A DNA stretch of 64,000 nt from the NCBI RefSeq assembly GCF_047511655.1, contig NC_133402.1, positions 59,152,951 through 59,216,950 on the forward strand, given 5' to 3'. This document shows, piece by piece, positions 21,906 through 36,800 of this stretch (the first letter of the stretch is position 1; each line of letters starts with the position of its first letter). This DNA is from Castor canadensis. Lineage: Eukaryota > Chordata > Mammalia > Rodentia > Castoridae. Position numbers and translations under genes: made by a program. The notes below the pieces were generated by a model. It did not search any database. It worked only from the letters and a program-made list of their open reading frames with translations, and was not told the DNA's origin.

Positions 21906-24758
21906 GTGAGCCGATCCGGAAGGATGGTTTGGGGGCAGGCTCGAGGATGGGGGGATCTTTCAGGGTTAGGAAGGAACCTGCATTCAGCCAGGAAGTGGGG
22001 GCGCGCAGACCCCAAAGAGTCTTGCGTATCGCTCATCCGGTTTTCCACCGCGCCCGGCGCGCAGACTGTGGGGCCTGGGACAGTCCCCTGGCCGCGGAGA
22101 TGGGAGCGGGGAACTTGGGTTTCAGGTAAGGGCCCAGGGCGCGAGAGAAAAGTCATGGGCAGGACACACCCAGGAGAAAAACGAGGACGTCTGGGACTCC
22201 GCAAAGTTACTAGTGAGGGAAACAAGAGGCACTTCTTCCATCTGCGTTTGATCCAAAGAAAGAACGCAGGGCACAACACGTAAACGGGCAAATACTGCGG
22301 GCTCGGAGCCTTCGAAGCGATGAGGCGGGGGGCGGGGCTCCCCGCGCTGGAGGGGAGAGGGCGACACGCGGGACGCGCCACCCATGCTCCGTCCGCAGCT
22401 GTGCGCGATGATCGATCGGCCTCCCTCGCTCTCTTGGCAGCGCGCGCACCTGCACTCCAGCCACAAACCCTCCTCCTGCTGGGGAAGAAATGGCCTGGAC
22501 TCGATTTCTTAAAAGTGCCTGGTCCTGAGAATCACCTGGTCCACTTAAAAACAAGTTCTGGGTCCCACTGCAAACTCCAGAGAGGGACCCAGGCGTCCCA
22601 GGTGATTCTGATGATCCGCAGAGTTTAGGAAAAGGAGGGGTCAGTCCACTTGCAAGGGTTGGTCTGTGACAGACCAGCTGTGCTGGTCTTGTGCTGGGGG
22701 TTCCTTCTTCTCCACTTCCAGTATCTCAGACCCAAAGGGGAAATGACCAGAGGTCCCAACACCTCATTTCTTCTGGCTTGCATATGGCCTGATCGCTAAA
22801 ATCCAGTTGGGACTAGGTTCCTCACACCTGTCTATGATGGTAACCTTCAAAGTAGGGTTTGAAAAAAAATTAGAAAGTCCTGTGTGTGTGTTTCAGCTTA
22901 AAAAGAAAGAGAAATTGGCTTACTGTACTAGTTTGCTAGGGCTTCCATAACAAAATTCCATACTTGGTGGATTGAACAGCAGGAATTTATTATTTCACAA
23001 TTCTGGAGGTGTGTTTAGGGCTGATTTCTTCTGAGGCCTCTCTGATTGGCTGATGGATGACCCCTAATCTGTCTTCACAGGATCCAAATCTCCTCCTCTT
23101 AAAAGGATACCAGTCCTATGGGAGTAAGGTTCATTTTAGTGTCCTTGTTTTAATTACATCTTTAAAGACTATTTCTAAATATACAGTCAAATTCTGAGGT
23201 TCTGGGGGGTTAGGACGTGAATTGGGGGTGCATAATTTTGCCCATAGTCCTATTTAATATATGAATTGGCAGTAAAGCTTTGTAAATAGGATTACGTTTA
23301 TTGGCATGAGGGGGCCAAAAGCTTGTTGATAAGGCACACAACGAAAGTTTTCCTACAGCAGCTGCCATGGGAGCAGTGTTTGTGGCCTGTTGCTTCCAGA
23401 TGTAACAGAACAGGAATTTTCTTGGGATCTGGTTCATCCTGGCTATTTATAGGGCTGCTGACTCTGAAAGAGGTGGACCCAGAGAGCAGGCCTGATCTGT
23501 CCACAGTCCTTGCTCACTGTTGAGGGAGCCCAAGACACCTGGCAGACCTATGTTGTGACCTTGTGGTGGCTTTAGCCAATGATGGCAGGCCCATGGGACC
23601 TCCGCAAATAACCATCCTGTATTAGGGAGGTCCCTAGACACTTAGCTGCGTGCAAAGGCGACACTTCTGAAACTGGACCAAGAATCAGATCCTGTAGGGA
23701 CAAATAGGGACAGCTCTGGTTTCTATAGGGACAAGGGACCCCAGGAGCAACATGGACCTAGCTAACACGGGGCTCAGCCTAAACACGAAGGATTTCTGGG
23801 TTTTCACCCCACAGCTGGACTTGGGGACACACAGAGGAAGGGAATGGTGCCTCTCCCACCAAGAGGGGAGTCTCAGATGGGAGACAGATGCATGATAGGC
23901 CTTTGTCTCAGTGGTTCTGGGGAAGTTGGAGTCAGGAGCCTGGATAGGGCCCACTCGGGGGTATAAGTCCTTGAGTGAAAGACACCCCGCCTGATTTCTG
24001 TATCAGGTTGTCTCCAGGCCACAGCCTCTGCTTCCTGGCCTCAGTGTAGGACTGTAGACTCTCCTGGCTGGAGTGTCCGGTCAGTTGGGAGCGCCAGAGC
24101 CTAGGTAAGATTTAGGGTTGGAGCAGTGGCCCTGCACAGGCCATACAATACAGAGGGAGGCTTGAGCATAGCCTGGAGGCATGGGCTGGCCACTCTGCGA
24201 AGAGGCACCAGTGCTTGCCCTGGCTAGCATGTGTGATAGGGGTTGAAGGATAGAGCCAAGTCGAAGCAGGTGTGATGGAGATTGAACTGATTCTGAAGGC
24301 TGCAAGGAGCCTGGGGAAGGTTCTGGACAGCCTTGTGGAAAGCAGCATGGATGAGGAATGAAGCAGGAGGACAGTGGCCAATTAGGAAATTATTTGAGCC
24401 AAGATGGTAGCAGTGGAGGCCAAGTGGAAGAGATGAGAAGTGTGTGGGAGTGGGAAGGACCCAGGGTGTGGACTTTTGACCAGCCTCATGGAGGTTTCCC
24501 ACGCCCAAGGACGATGTGACAAACCTGGACCTGCTTGGTTGAATGTTCTCCTCCCTTCTTTGCCTCCTGAGGAGCACACACTTTATGAAGGCAAAGAAAG
24601 AGGGGCCCTGGGTGCAGTGGGTACCCTTGCCCAAGATTTTGGAGCACTGACAGCTGTCTTTATCCCTATCTGCCAGTGTTTTAGCATGCCTCTTTTGAGA
24701 AGTTATTTCCTTGCGTGGAAGAGAGGATGATGGCTTATTACCTGCCCTGGTTTCTAAG

Positions 24759-24794
<36 letters not shown>

Positions 24795-27700
24795 TACACA
24801 TATACTTATATTTGGCAGTACTGGGGATTGAACTCAGGATCTTGCACTTGCTAGGCAAGTGCTCTACTACTGGAGCCACACCCCCTAGTCCTTTGCTTTT
24901 TGTTCATTTTTCAGATAGGGTCTTATGATTTTGCCTGGGATGACCTCAGACCGTGATCCTCCTACCTCCACCTCTCGAGTAGCTGGGATTACAAGTGTGA
25001 GCCACCATACCTAGCCCTCAAAGAAATATTTCTACAAGTTGCCAGACAACAAGTGAATAGTGGGGGCACTGGAGAAGAGTTGAGGGTCTGAGGGTCTCCC
25101 ACATGGCTGTTGCACTCAGGACTGCTTGGCACAGTTGTGCAAATTGTCTCTGAATGATAGCACCTGTGAATGGGGAGGTTGGCTGTCCAGCCCCCCGGTA
25201 CTTATCAAGCTGCGTGCTCCTTGGAAAGGACACCTTTCTCGTTTGCAACAAGTCCCTGAGAAGGGATAGAGGTCAAGCTCAAGAGCATGATGCACCCCTC
25301 TCCGTCCAGCTGTGGCTGCTGAGAACCAGCCTTCAGTCATGCCCTCCTTCCTTGCCTAGTCTTAGACTCCTCAACACATTGCCCCAGGCAACCGCCTCAG
25401 GTAACCATAGAAACTGCTTTCTCTTGCTGCCCCTGTTTTCCACCTGGACAGAGTCCCATTCGATGGTCTTTCAGAGCCATCTCAGCCCTGATGTAGGTCA
25501 AACTGCAGGCAGTCCTGCCCTTCTCTAGGCTTCCTTCCATGGGCGACAGAGCTTGATGGAAGGACTCTTCTGCTTTAAAGGGAGCCAAGAGCAAAGACCC
25601 CTGTGGGTCCCTTTGTCTGTGAATGTGTCTTGGCCACAGGGAGAAAGCAGGGGTGATCCCTGATCCTCACCACTGAAAGGGGAGCTGGCACATGTTTATA
25701 TAAGGATGTTCCTCTGACACATAATATATACAATTTCTTTTTGCAGTTCTGGGCTTTAAATCGAAGTCCTCAAAAATGCTAAGCAAGTACTCTCCCGCCA
25801 TGTCACATCCCCAGCCCTGGGTGTGTTTTTGAAATAATCTAGAGCCAGGAGTGTGATGCATATCTATAATCCCGGCTACTCAGGAGGAGGAGGAAGGAGA
25901 GTCTCAAGGTTGATGTCAGCCTGGGCAAAGTTAGACCTTATCTCAAAAACAAAATAAAAACAAAGGGCAGGGAGCATAGCTCAAGTGGTAGAGCACTTGC
26001 CTAGCATGTGCAAGGCCCTGTGTTCAAACCCTGCCTCTGTCAGCCGTTCTTGTCAGGGGTGGGGACTAACTACAGTGCAGTGACAAGTGTGGCACGCTTG
26101 GTACTACTCATTTAGCCATAGGCCTTGGAAAACCACTAAAGCTTAGTTTCTCGGGCCAATTGTGCTGAGGTAAGTGTTTGAAAAACCCCTGCTCAGTGCC
26201 ACTGTCACTTCATGCCTCTCAATTTCCAGCTGCCTAACTCTACCTTGTCCCCTTGTGAAACTACTGACCGAGTGCCTATCAGCAAACCTGTCTTTTGGTT
26301 GACTGAGGAGTGGAGTGAGTAACAGAACTGGGTGGGCCTGCTCTGTGTTCACAGCTGTGGTGCCCAGTGATCTGGGCCCCCCCTGCTCTGAGCCCTCAAG
26401 ACCCTCTTGGGTAACGTCTGCTGCTCACTGCCCCGGCCACCTCCTACAGCACAGGATTGGCCCTTCCCTGATCCAGCCATCTCTGGGATACTCAAGAAGC
26501 CATTGATCAGTATACCACAGCAGGATGGTATTTCTTTTGCCCCTGCTGTGACTGGGCTGGTTGAGAAGGGAAGTTTGTTAAATGCCTGCCTGGCTCCAGG
26601 TTAGGTGGAGTGTGAAGGATGAGGACCAGTTGGTAGGAAAATTGCCCAAGGCAGGGGAGAGAGTGGAAAGAACTGTCTGTAACCTTGGCATTTTGTCTGC
26701 CTGTGGTTTGGGGCTCGCTCTCTAGCTGATAGCAGTCAGTTGGCAGTTGTGTTAGAGACATTCATCCCTCACTCAGTGGCTGGTGGGTGGCGCTGATGTT
26801 TCATGGTGGGAGGTGTGCACTTGGAGTCTTGGGTGCATTCACTGGTCGATGCTCCTCTCTGGGCCTCTGACACCTCTGAAAACGACACACTTTTAGGAAA
26901 TGCTGTAGAGAATCTTGGGGCCACTAACCAGTCCCGTGTTGGCTTTTGTCTGCTGTCACATGCCCCCCAGGGCCCATCTTCCATCTAACTGGGTGTGCAA
27001 TGGGGGTGCTAGATGAGGCAAACACCAGGGAAAGGCAAACCACTTACACAAAGCGATGACAGTCAGAGACTCCAGAGACGTCCCCAGGGTTGTCCCCTCC
27101 GTGTGTCTCTGCTGGCCATTCAAGCAGACAACAGGGCTGCACACTGTGCTGTGCTGGCTGAGAATCTGGCATTCTTTTGGTGGGAGGAGCAGCCAGTATT
27201 GTAGGTCTGTCCTGGACTGACACTTGAGTTGATTAGAGGAAGTACACACAGTGACTGCTCTGAGCTACACCAAACACTCTCCAGTGAGTTCACAAAGCTT
27301 AATCCTCACACCCAGTGCCGTGAAGTCTGGTTTTAAACATCAAGACTGGTTTGGGGGTGCTTGGAATTAGGGGGAATGTCTTACCCTTGAGGTCCCTTAG
27401 GAAGTCAGTCAAGTTATCAGCAAAGAAGAGGCAGGAAGGCTTGAGTCACCATCTCTGGGTTTCTGCCCCGTGTCTTAGTGATGCTTCACGGGCCCAGATT
27501 GGGCAAGAAGAGGCCTCCTTTCCCCCAAGCCCAAGCTAGGGATGGTAGGCATGGCTGTGTTCATCCTGTAGTCAGTCAGCAAGCATTTATGGAGGGCTTG
27601 CAATGTGTGAGGCTTAGGCTGTGGCACATGACCCTTGCTCTTGAGGAGCTAACAAGCAGGATGGCGACTCATGCATGAGAACAGTGGCCTGTTTTGAGAC

Positions 27701-30700
27701 AGTGGGGACAGTCCTTGAGGTGGCAGTCCAAGGTGCTGAGCAGCTAGGGGAGGATATGTCACCCAGACTGGAAGTGGCCCAGAAGTCTTGGAAGAAGAGG
27801 TACCATAGGGTTTTGGGCTGTGCTGGGGGTGGGGGACTCTGTGCCCAAAGCACTCTACAGCTTCTGTCTCTTGACAGGAAGATTCTGGAACAGTAATTCA
27901 CAATGCCAAAGTCACATAAGACCTACCCACTGCTTCCGTCACAGTGCAACGCGGGTACCCGAGGGCGTGTCAGGGCCAAGGGTAGGGACAACCCTTGTCC
28001 TTGTCCTATCCTGTAGCCCCTCCCCTGTGAGCAGGAAGGCACGGAGAGTTGATCACCAGCTTCCTCTGGCCCCTGGTCATCGGCAGAAGACAGAGGTGGC
28101 ACTTCTGGGACAATGTCTCTGTGGTTTTTGGGGGCCTCTAGGAGGTGTGAGATGTCCCCTGTGAAAGTCACAACCCAGCTACATTGGGGAGCAGGGGGCT
28201 GAGACCTCTCGTTTGTCCCTCTATGCAGAGTTCCTAACATCTGGAAACTCAGGGCTTCTGGCACAAAAGTGTTCGTGTGTGCTTGAGGCAAGGGGTTTCC
28301 TTTCTTCTGCCTCCCCTCAGTAAACCCTGAGGCCCTGCTGGAACCTATTGTACGGGTAAAGCAATGTTCCTTCCCCATGTCTTGTACTACAAGCTGAGGA
28401 CATGAGGCTGGTCCAGGTCCTGCAAGCCTTATCGCCCAGGAAACTGCAGGTCAGTGTGCCATGAGTTGTGTCCTCAAAACACAGCCAAAAGCTGAGGAGC
28501 TCTGGACCATAGGATGCTTCAAAACCCCACAATCTACTGCTCCATTCCTTCACGTCATACTATTTGTAAAAAACATAACTGGGTATAAACTAGTTAAAAA
28601 ATCTGTTTCTTGCTAGTTATAAAAGTAAACGTAGCCAGGCACAATGGCACATGTCTGTAATCCCAGCTACTTGGGTGGGAGATGGAGATAGAATTACCGG
28701 CCCCAGGCAAAAGTGCAAGTCCCTATATGAAAAATAAACTAAAGAGAAAAGTGTGGGGGCATGGCTCAAGTAGTAGAGCACTTGCCTAGCAAGTGCAAGG
28801 CCCTGAGTTCAAGTCCCAGTACCACCAAAACAAAACAGTAAATACATTTCCCTTATAGAACATTTGGGAATGACCTAAAGGTCAAAATTAGAACCCTTAC
28901 AGTTCCCCCACCCACAGATACGTGGTTATAGAACAGGTGTATAAAACTTGTTTAAAAGTGTACTTTTTCTCCTCCTTTTTTATGTTCTTAACTTTACATT
29001 GCAAACACACCTTGAGGACTGTGATATTCATAATACGAATACAGCACAAGTCACTCATGGATTTCTTTAACACTGAGCAGTCTGCCATTTCCATGTTTCC
29101 CTCGGCGTGGCTCGCCGAGGCGGGCGGCGGTTCCTGTGTGTGTCTGGAATTTCTGCCTCTGAGCTGCCAGTCCGGGTCCTGTGACTCACCCCACCAGCCC
29201 CAGGCTTCGCTCAGTCTCCCACGGAACGCTGGCTCAGCCCTTATCTCTCTGCTTCCCATATGGAGCTCTACCCACCAATTTTCACATCTGCCTTATCCTC
29301 CAGCCTCAGTGTTCTTTTAAGGCCAAGCGTGCTTCTTGTTCATTTCTGTCCCCTCAGCTCCTGGCTCGGCGCCCAGCATGTTAGCAAAAGCTCTGAAAGT
29401 TTGTTGAATGACTGCTACAGGAATTTCTGCTATATAAATCTTAGTCCACATTTCTGAGTTGTCTTAGTACAGATTACTAGATGTTATATTGAAGTGGCAA
29501 ATCTTATGAACATTTTTCAAGTCCCTTTACCCTCTTCACTATGACCTTATCAGCTCTGGATTTTATTTTTGGACCTTTATTAGTTTGACAAGCAAGAAGA
29601 TAAGGTTTTCTTTTTGGCAGTACTAGGGCTTGAACTAGGGCTTGCTAGGCAGGTGCTCTACCCCTTGATTCGTGCCCCAGCTCTTCTGCTTTAGGCATTT
29701 TTTGAATAGGGTCTGCCCTGGATGCTCATCTTCCTATTTATTTTTTTCACATAGCAGGGATGACTGGCATGTGCCACCATGCCCTTATTTTTTTCGGCAG
29801 GGCTGGGATTTGAACTCAAGGCTTCACACTGGCAAAGCAGGTGCTCTTCCGCTTGAGCCATAACTCCAGTCCATTCCATTTTGCTCTGGTTATTTTGGAG
29901 ATGGGGTCTTGTGAACTATTTACTCAAGCTGGCCTCAACTGTGATCCTCCTGATCTCAGCCTCCCAAGTAGCTAGGATTACAGGTGTGAGCCACCACCCT
30001 GACAAGAAGATAAGTTACCAAACCTAACTAAGCATTTGAACTCTGACAATTTATCATCACCTAGGTCCCCTTTAAAACCTGCTCTGCAGACAGCTCAGCT
30101 GTCCCTGTGTGCTGAGCCCTAATTCCTTAGCAGAGGTGACAGGCTGCTGGCATCTATTATGGACACCATCAGAGTTTCATCTGCTCAGTTGTCCTGCTGG
30201 TTTAGGCCACTTCGCCAGCTGGGTGTGTTGCTAAGAGCTGGTGGACTATAGAACAGCGGTAGGCAGGCTGGCGAAGCAATTTTTCCTTTTAAAGCACTTT
30301 TAGCAGAGTAATTTAAAGTAGAAAGGAGGACAGATTCACCAATTTGGGGGGGGGCAGTGGTAGGATTTGAACTCAGGGCCTTGTGCTTGCTAGGCAGGTG
30401 TTCTATTACTTGAGCCACACCTCCACCCTGGAAAAGAAGACAAATTTATAAGCGGTTTTCATGGTTCAATGTTTGCCCCATGAGAAAAGAGGAGGAAAAA
30501 AAAAAAAAGAGGGAGAAAAAGCTATATTTCATCAGGAAAAAAGTGAAACTCAGGGGCCACATTCCCTAGCAAAGCAGAGACCACTGAATCCACCCTTGTG
30601 ACACAGTGGCCGATCTCAGCAAGACAGAAGCTATCCTGGGGTAGCAAAATCATTTGAGTCAGTGTGTGTGCATCTTCGGAGCCCAGAGGAGCCATGATAC

Positions 30701-33700
30701 ATTTTTAGGAGAAAAGGGTGCATATCTTTGTGTGAGTCTGTGGGTGTATACGTATGTGTGTGTGTGTCTCTACATATCTCCACATTTGTGTGTCTCTGTC
30801 CCATATCTATGCATGGCTCTGCTATGGGAGGAACCACCATCGCTGTGAGTGAGAGGCAGGGAGCAGAATCCACCAGTGACAGGGAGGTCCTTTAAGTAAA
30901 GCCCCTTTCCAGACCCTTTCCATAGGGTCTGGTGGCCCAAAGTATCTTTCACGCCCTCTCCAACCCCAGGCCCTTCTGTGTGGGTCCCTAAGCCTTGGTC
31001 CTGATAGGATTCGACCATCACTCTGGTTCCATTCCATCAGTGCTGTGAAATCGTTTTTCCTAAAGGCTTTAAGAAATAAAGCACAGATATTGTCACCTAA
31101 AGACAGAGTATTGGTATGGTCTCTGCTTGCTGGGGACTCTGACTTGGACTTGAGCTTACTCTACCCTCTAAGCACTTATTACCTCCAGTCCCTTGAGGAT
31201 GTGTCAACATGCCACCAGAAAACTATGAGCTCACTCTGCCTTGATGGCTTTGGCCCACGTTCCCAAAGCATCGGGAAGCTTGCTTGGCTAGGGAGTCTTC
31301 AGAGGTGGCCTGTCAGCTGTTTGGACTTCTCTGAGGTCTGTAGGGGAAATGGTAGGGGGCTGAGAGCCTAGTGGATGGACTTGTACACGGGCATCTTTGC
31401 ACTTGTCCACGCCTACTTTGGGGGCACACTGTCACCCGGGCCATGTCAGTCAGGATAGTGTACACATTTCTTTGGGAATGAAGCTTGCTAGAGAATGGAG
31501 TTTGTCTTTAGCCCTAAACCATTAGAAACAGCCCTAATGTAAATCCATCCCTGTGAGAAAGCCAGGGCTGACCAGGACCTTGCTTTCCTGACCCCTTGCT
31601 GCACTTCCTGTTCCTATTGCTGCTCTCCTTAGAGAGGATTAAGAGCACCCAATGAAAGTTTATGGAATGGCCCAGTATGGGCAAATGAGGGCTCGGGCGA
31701 CAGGACGGCAGTGCTCTGCTAAGCCAGACTTTCTGCAGAAGAGGGAGATGCAGTGGTATGGAAGGTTTTCCTTCCTCCCTCCCTCTCCTCCCTCCCCTCC
31801 TTCTCCTCCTTCCCCTCCCTTCCTTCCTTCCTTGTGCTAGGGTTTGAATTCAGGGCCTACATCTTGAGCCACTCCACCAGCCTTTTTTTTTTTGTGAAGG
31901 TTTTTTTTTTCCTGAAATGGGGTCTCACAAACTATCTGCTAGACTGGCTTTGACTCACAGTCTTCCTAACCTCTGCCTCCTGAGCAGCTAGGATTACAGG
32001 CATGAGCCACCTGTGCCTGACTGGAAGGTTTTCTTAAGAAGAGTGGAAAACAGACTCTGTGGTCAGGCAGACCTGGGTCGGACCTCAGCCCTGGCACTCC
32101 ACAGCCGGTGGAGTCATATAGCCTCTCTGAGCCTTGGTAAAATGGTCTAATAGGAATTAGGAGAGTATTAAATGACACAAGATAATATGAATGCAGAAAG
32201 GTGGGAAATTGGATGGAAGAAGATACAGTTGAGCAAATGGTTTTTGGGCAGGACTGGGATTTGAACTCAGGGCCTTACACTTGCTAGTGCTCTACCACTT
32301 AAGCCACACCCCTAGCCCATTTGCTTTGGGTTTTTTTGAGATCAGCCAGCCTGGATTGCAACTCTCTTATTTGTGCTTCTCAAGTAGCTAGGATGACAGG
32401 TGTGAGCCACCACACCCACCACAAGTAAGCAATTTTGAAACAAAAGACTTGAGTAGCAATTTTCATGTTAAACAAAATAGAACATAACTCAAGTATAAGG
32501 GCAAGGAAGGATGTTATAAGCTCGTAAAGACCAACAGCTAAGATGGAATCGTGGGCACGTGTATTGCATAACGCAAACTTGAAATCTAAGTCAGCTGACG
32601 TGAGGAGCCAGCTTGGGTAACAGTTGGCTTAGAAATCTTAATTGAATTTTCCCTCTCCGATAATAATAAATTAAGCAGAGAATAAAGAAAGACAAAGCAT
32701 ATCAAGAGGATGTGATTAATAACCTGATCACACATGGAACAGTCACAGAAATGAGTCATGTGCCAGACCACAAAGGAGCTACTCACACATCCCATCTTTG
32801 TCTACACCACGGAGAAATGAAATCAGAAGAGTAACTAGAAAGCTATAGAAATCTCCCATGTCTAGACACTTGAGAATGTTACTGAAAAACTCCTAATTAG
32901 AAAAGGAGGTAGTCATAATTAGAAAAAAAGCAAACTGAAAGCAGAAAGCAATGAACACAGGAATTTATAACTTTGAATTTTTCACAAAATGAGCAATTAA
33001 GGATCACTCAACTCTTAAGACTCATGGAACTCAACTGTAAAATCATAAAAGAAAGATAAATTTAGACCAAAGAAAGAGGGAAGGAAGTAATAAATATAAT
33101 GAAAAAAAAATTTTTGGTGGTACTGAGATTTGAACTCAGAACCTCATGCTTGCTAGGCAGGTGCTCTACCACTTGTACCACTCCACCAGCCCTACTTGTG
33201 ATGGGTTTTTTGGAGATATGGTCTCATGAACTATTTGCCAGGGCTGGCTTTGAACCTTGATTCTCCTGATCTCTGCCTCCCAAGTGGCTAGGATTACAGC
33301 TGTGAGCCACTGGCGCTTTGCACAACATTTTAAAAAGAAAGGAAAGGGGAAAGCATATCGTTAGATCACCAACCAATGCTGGTCACCTGAAAAGACTAAC
33401 GACAGGCGAAACCTTTGGTGAGACTGTTCATGCCAGGCACCGGTGGCTTACTCCTGTAATCCTAGCTACTCAGGAGGCAGAGATCAGGAAGATCATGGTT
33501 CGAAGCCAGCCTGGGCATCTGGAATGAAAAGGGAAGAAATAACTGCAGACATAGATTAGAAAGGATAAAATTTTATAAAAGTTACATATCATTAAATTTG
33601 AAATCCTTGATGAAATACATGTCTAGAAAAATAGAAATGCCAAAATCACAATAAGAGGTACGTAGACCTGGAGGACATTAACCACTAGTGGAGGGCTGGG

Positions 33701-33760
33701 GTGTGTGGCTCAAATGGTAGCATGTCAACCCAGCAAGCGTGAGGCCCTGAGTCCAAACCC

Positions 33761-33814
<54 letters not shown>

Positions 33815-36800
33815 ACTAGTGGTGCTTTGTGGTGAGACGGTAACTTACAACCCCAAAAAGCTTCAGGCCAAGCTGGTTTTATGGAGAGGCAAGATCTACT
33901 AAACTTGATGGATCCTGTTGTCCTATATTTGTACGTTGTTTCAGATAATGGGAGGCTAGGGAAAGCTGTCCCCATCATTTTATAATTTATTACAAAATTT
34001 TTATATCAAAACCTGATGTGAGTTATACAAGAACAAAAACTGTAGGTAGCACTTTGAGTCTCAGGTGACTAAAAACCAAGTGGACTATTCTGTCAAGTGG
34101 GGCTACCCCAGAAACCTCGAAAGAGCTGCCACTTCACTTGGCCACATCAATGGACTAGAGGGAAAAGGTCAGGATTATCTCAATAGACTCAAGAAAGAAT
34201 TGGATCTAGTTCAAGTTCATCTGTAACGACAGCTCTGAGGACATTAGGAACTGAAGAGCACTTTCCCAGTCTGACGGAGGCTGTCCTCTGGAGTCTATGG
34301 TGAAAATTTGTTTAGTGGGGAACTTGAGGAGTTTCCCTCGAAGGGTGGGGAACCAGGCAGGCCCCAGATGCTCAGGTCTTCCTGTGATGACACCTTTCCC
34401 CACTCCACGGTATCGAAGCTGGAGCAGAGACTGGTGTCTCAGCTAAACATGACAGTGGAGGTTCTGGCCAGTGAAGTGAAGCAAGGAAAATAAAGATACA
34501 AATTGTTATTTTATCTAGAGATGGTAAACCTACATAAATAACGCAGGGGACTCAATGAACAATTAGAACAATTAGCAAATTTCAGCAAAGTTGCTCAGAA
34601 AGTGAGATATCTTCTTTGTTATTTTTGGTGATCATGGGGATTGAACTCAGGGCACTCTGCCACTTGAGCCTCCAGTACTGAAACACTATTTTCTTTTATA
34701 GTGGTACTGGAGTTTGAACCCAGGGCCTCATACTTAAAGGTACCTTTTTGGCTTAAGCCACCCTGCTAGCCCTTTTTTGTGATGGGTTTTTTGAGATTGG
34801 GTCTTGCACACTATTTGCCCAGGCTGATTTTGAACTACGACCCTCCTGATCTCTGCCTCCTGAATAGCTAGGATTACAGGTGTGAGCCACCAGCCCCCAC
34901 TGATACATTATTTTTAATAACTGCAAATGCCACAAACTTACAAAAAATGAACAGGACAAAATTCCTGTTTATGATCCTAAACGTGAATACAATAAAATGC
35001 CAGTAAAGGGACAGATTCTGTTTGTGAGTGTAAAAGCTCATGCTATCGAGGTATCAGTATTCATATGGAAGATGAAATGTTTCGTGTGGGTCTGGAATGT
35101 TCCCCAAAGCCCAGGCATTGAAGGTTTGGTCCTCATCTTAGCCTCCAGAAGGTGGGGCCTCCTGCAGTGATGTGCCCTTGAAGGGGATATTGGGACCCCA
35201 GCCCCCTTCCTGTTTCCCTCTTTGCTTGCTGACCACCATGAGGTGGTCATCTTGCTCCACCCTGAGTCCCAGCTCTGATACCCTGCCTCACCACGCACCC
35301 TAAGGCAATGAGGGCAAGCAACCAAGGACTGAAACCATGCACCAAAGTGAACCTTTCCTCCTTATGAGTTGATCGTCTCAGGTATTTTGTCACAGTAACG
35401 CCAAGCTGACTAATGTGTCTACTGTTATCCAAATGAATTTGGAAAAGGAAAGCAAAACAGAAGAATCACCCAACCCAGTCATTTGCAAAGACAATGTGGT
35501 TAAAAGTATGACACTAGAATAGGAAACAGACTGATGCAGTTGGACACCAAGTCCAGAAATGGGATAACAGAGAATTTGCCATGGACAAACATTTCTTCAG
35601 CAAGTTCCAAAAATGACTAATTCTGATGGGGAAACAGACTGGCTGGTCTATCTACCTCAAAAGAGGAAGGAGTTGAGTATTTGCCTCCAAACGTCAGTGT
35701 CCACAGTGTTCCGTTCCTGACTTACCTGGGCAGTCACAAGAGCATGGGAACGTGGTCTGGCTTTTGAATGGCAGTTCACTGAGTGAAGACAGGTGTTGAG
35801 ATTCAGGCAGGAGGAGGCCACTAGGTAACTGCAGCACAACTGAGTGCCTTGATGGTGTCTTATTTTCTTGGACTGAATCACAGCTCGTTAGGGGTTCAGG
35901 CTTGGCTGTGGAGAGTCCTCTCAGTGAGGAGTGTCAGATGTAAGTGTGGGGCTGGACATGACAGCACACGCCTGTAATCCTAGCACTCGGGAGGTGGAGA
36001 CAGGAGGATCAAGAGTTTGAGGCCAGCCTGGGCTCCGTAGTGGGACCCTGTTTCAAAACAAAACACGAAAAGGTATGGGAAGTGGAGAGAGACCATGAAA
36101 ACTTAATCAGCACAGGCCTAGCTACTGTGTTGCTGCCCACACTTTTGGGGTAGGTGTGGGTTACCCTAATACGAGACATGGGCTGGTCATCAACACCTCA
36201 TAACCCTGACTGAGTTCCAGAATCAGGCCAGGAGCTTGTTAAAAACAAGCTAGAGGCCCCACCCTGGCACACGCTGATTTAGGAGGCAGCTAAGGAATCT
36301 TCTTCTGGCCAGCTCCCAGGGGTGCCAGCGTTGGACCTGCCAGGCAGGATCACCTCCCAGGGTCCAAGTCACAACGACTCAGCTCCCAAGGATGCAGAAG
36401 TGCCCGGGCTGGGGATGTGGACGGATTGGCACCTAAGGTGTGCCCAGGCAGGGTGGGAAGTACAGTGGCTTGGGATGGAAGGAAGGAGGGGAGTAAGTGG
36501 CCCAGCCAGCCAGGGCAGGAACGCCTGTGAGGTCAGGCTGTAGCAAACTCCTCTGGGACGCTCCCTTCCTCCTGCCTCAGTCCTGACCCTGTGCCACAGG
36601 GGTCTGGTCCTGCATCCATCCACTCATCCATCTGTGCATCCATTCACACATTCCACAAATGTGTGTTAAGCTGTTCATTTGCTAGGGCAGGCTGTGACAG
36701 GGGACAGGCCCAGTCGGCTGTCCTAAGGCTCCTAGTTTAGTAGGAAGGGAGGCAGCAGGACCAAGAGCTCAAGTGGGCAGTGCATGGAGAACCAGCAGGT

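Larger units (their letters stand above)
21290..22470 (+). promoter_or_regulatory. ESYT3: CpG island and presumed ESYT3 promoter
   Basis: The base composition changes abruptly to GC-rich with many CpG dinucleotides. GC boxes of the Sp1 type are visible at about 21318-21335, 21361-21370 and 22326-22341. No TATA box is evident upstream of the start codon, which fits a dispersed CpG-island promoter. The island covers exon 1 and the first 550 bases of intron 1. The transcription start cannot be placed from sequence alone. Confidence 0.85.
32423..34619 (+). mobile_element. Old L1 ORF2 fragments, sense, broken by SINEs
   Basis: Blocks such as gttaaacaaaatagaacata, ggaatttataactttgaatt and gattatctcaatagactcaa resemble L1/HAL1 ORF2 order. 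SINEs interrupt at 33112-33317, 33431-33520 and 33690-33811. The segment 34220-34490 is less clear. Confidence 0.5.

Noticed and set aside
21558..22283. Exon 1 extended to a 241-residue protein
   Set aside because: The donor gtgag at 21906 fits the known ESYT3 junction (HLPAW, then IHFPDVERV). The extension is just intron read through.
33705..33902. Frame with a long Glu/Arg repeat
   Set aside because: It is the translation of a SINE plus its (GA)n tail.
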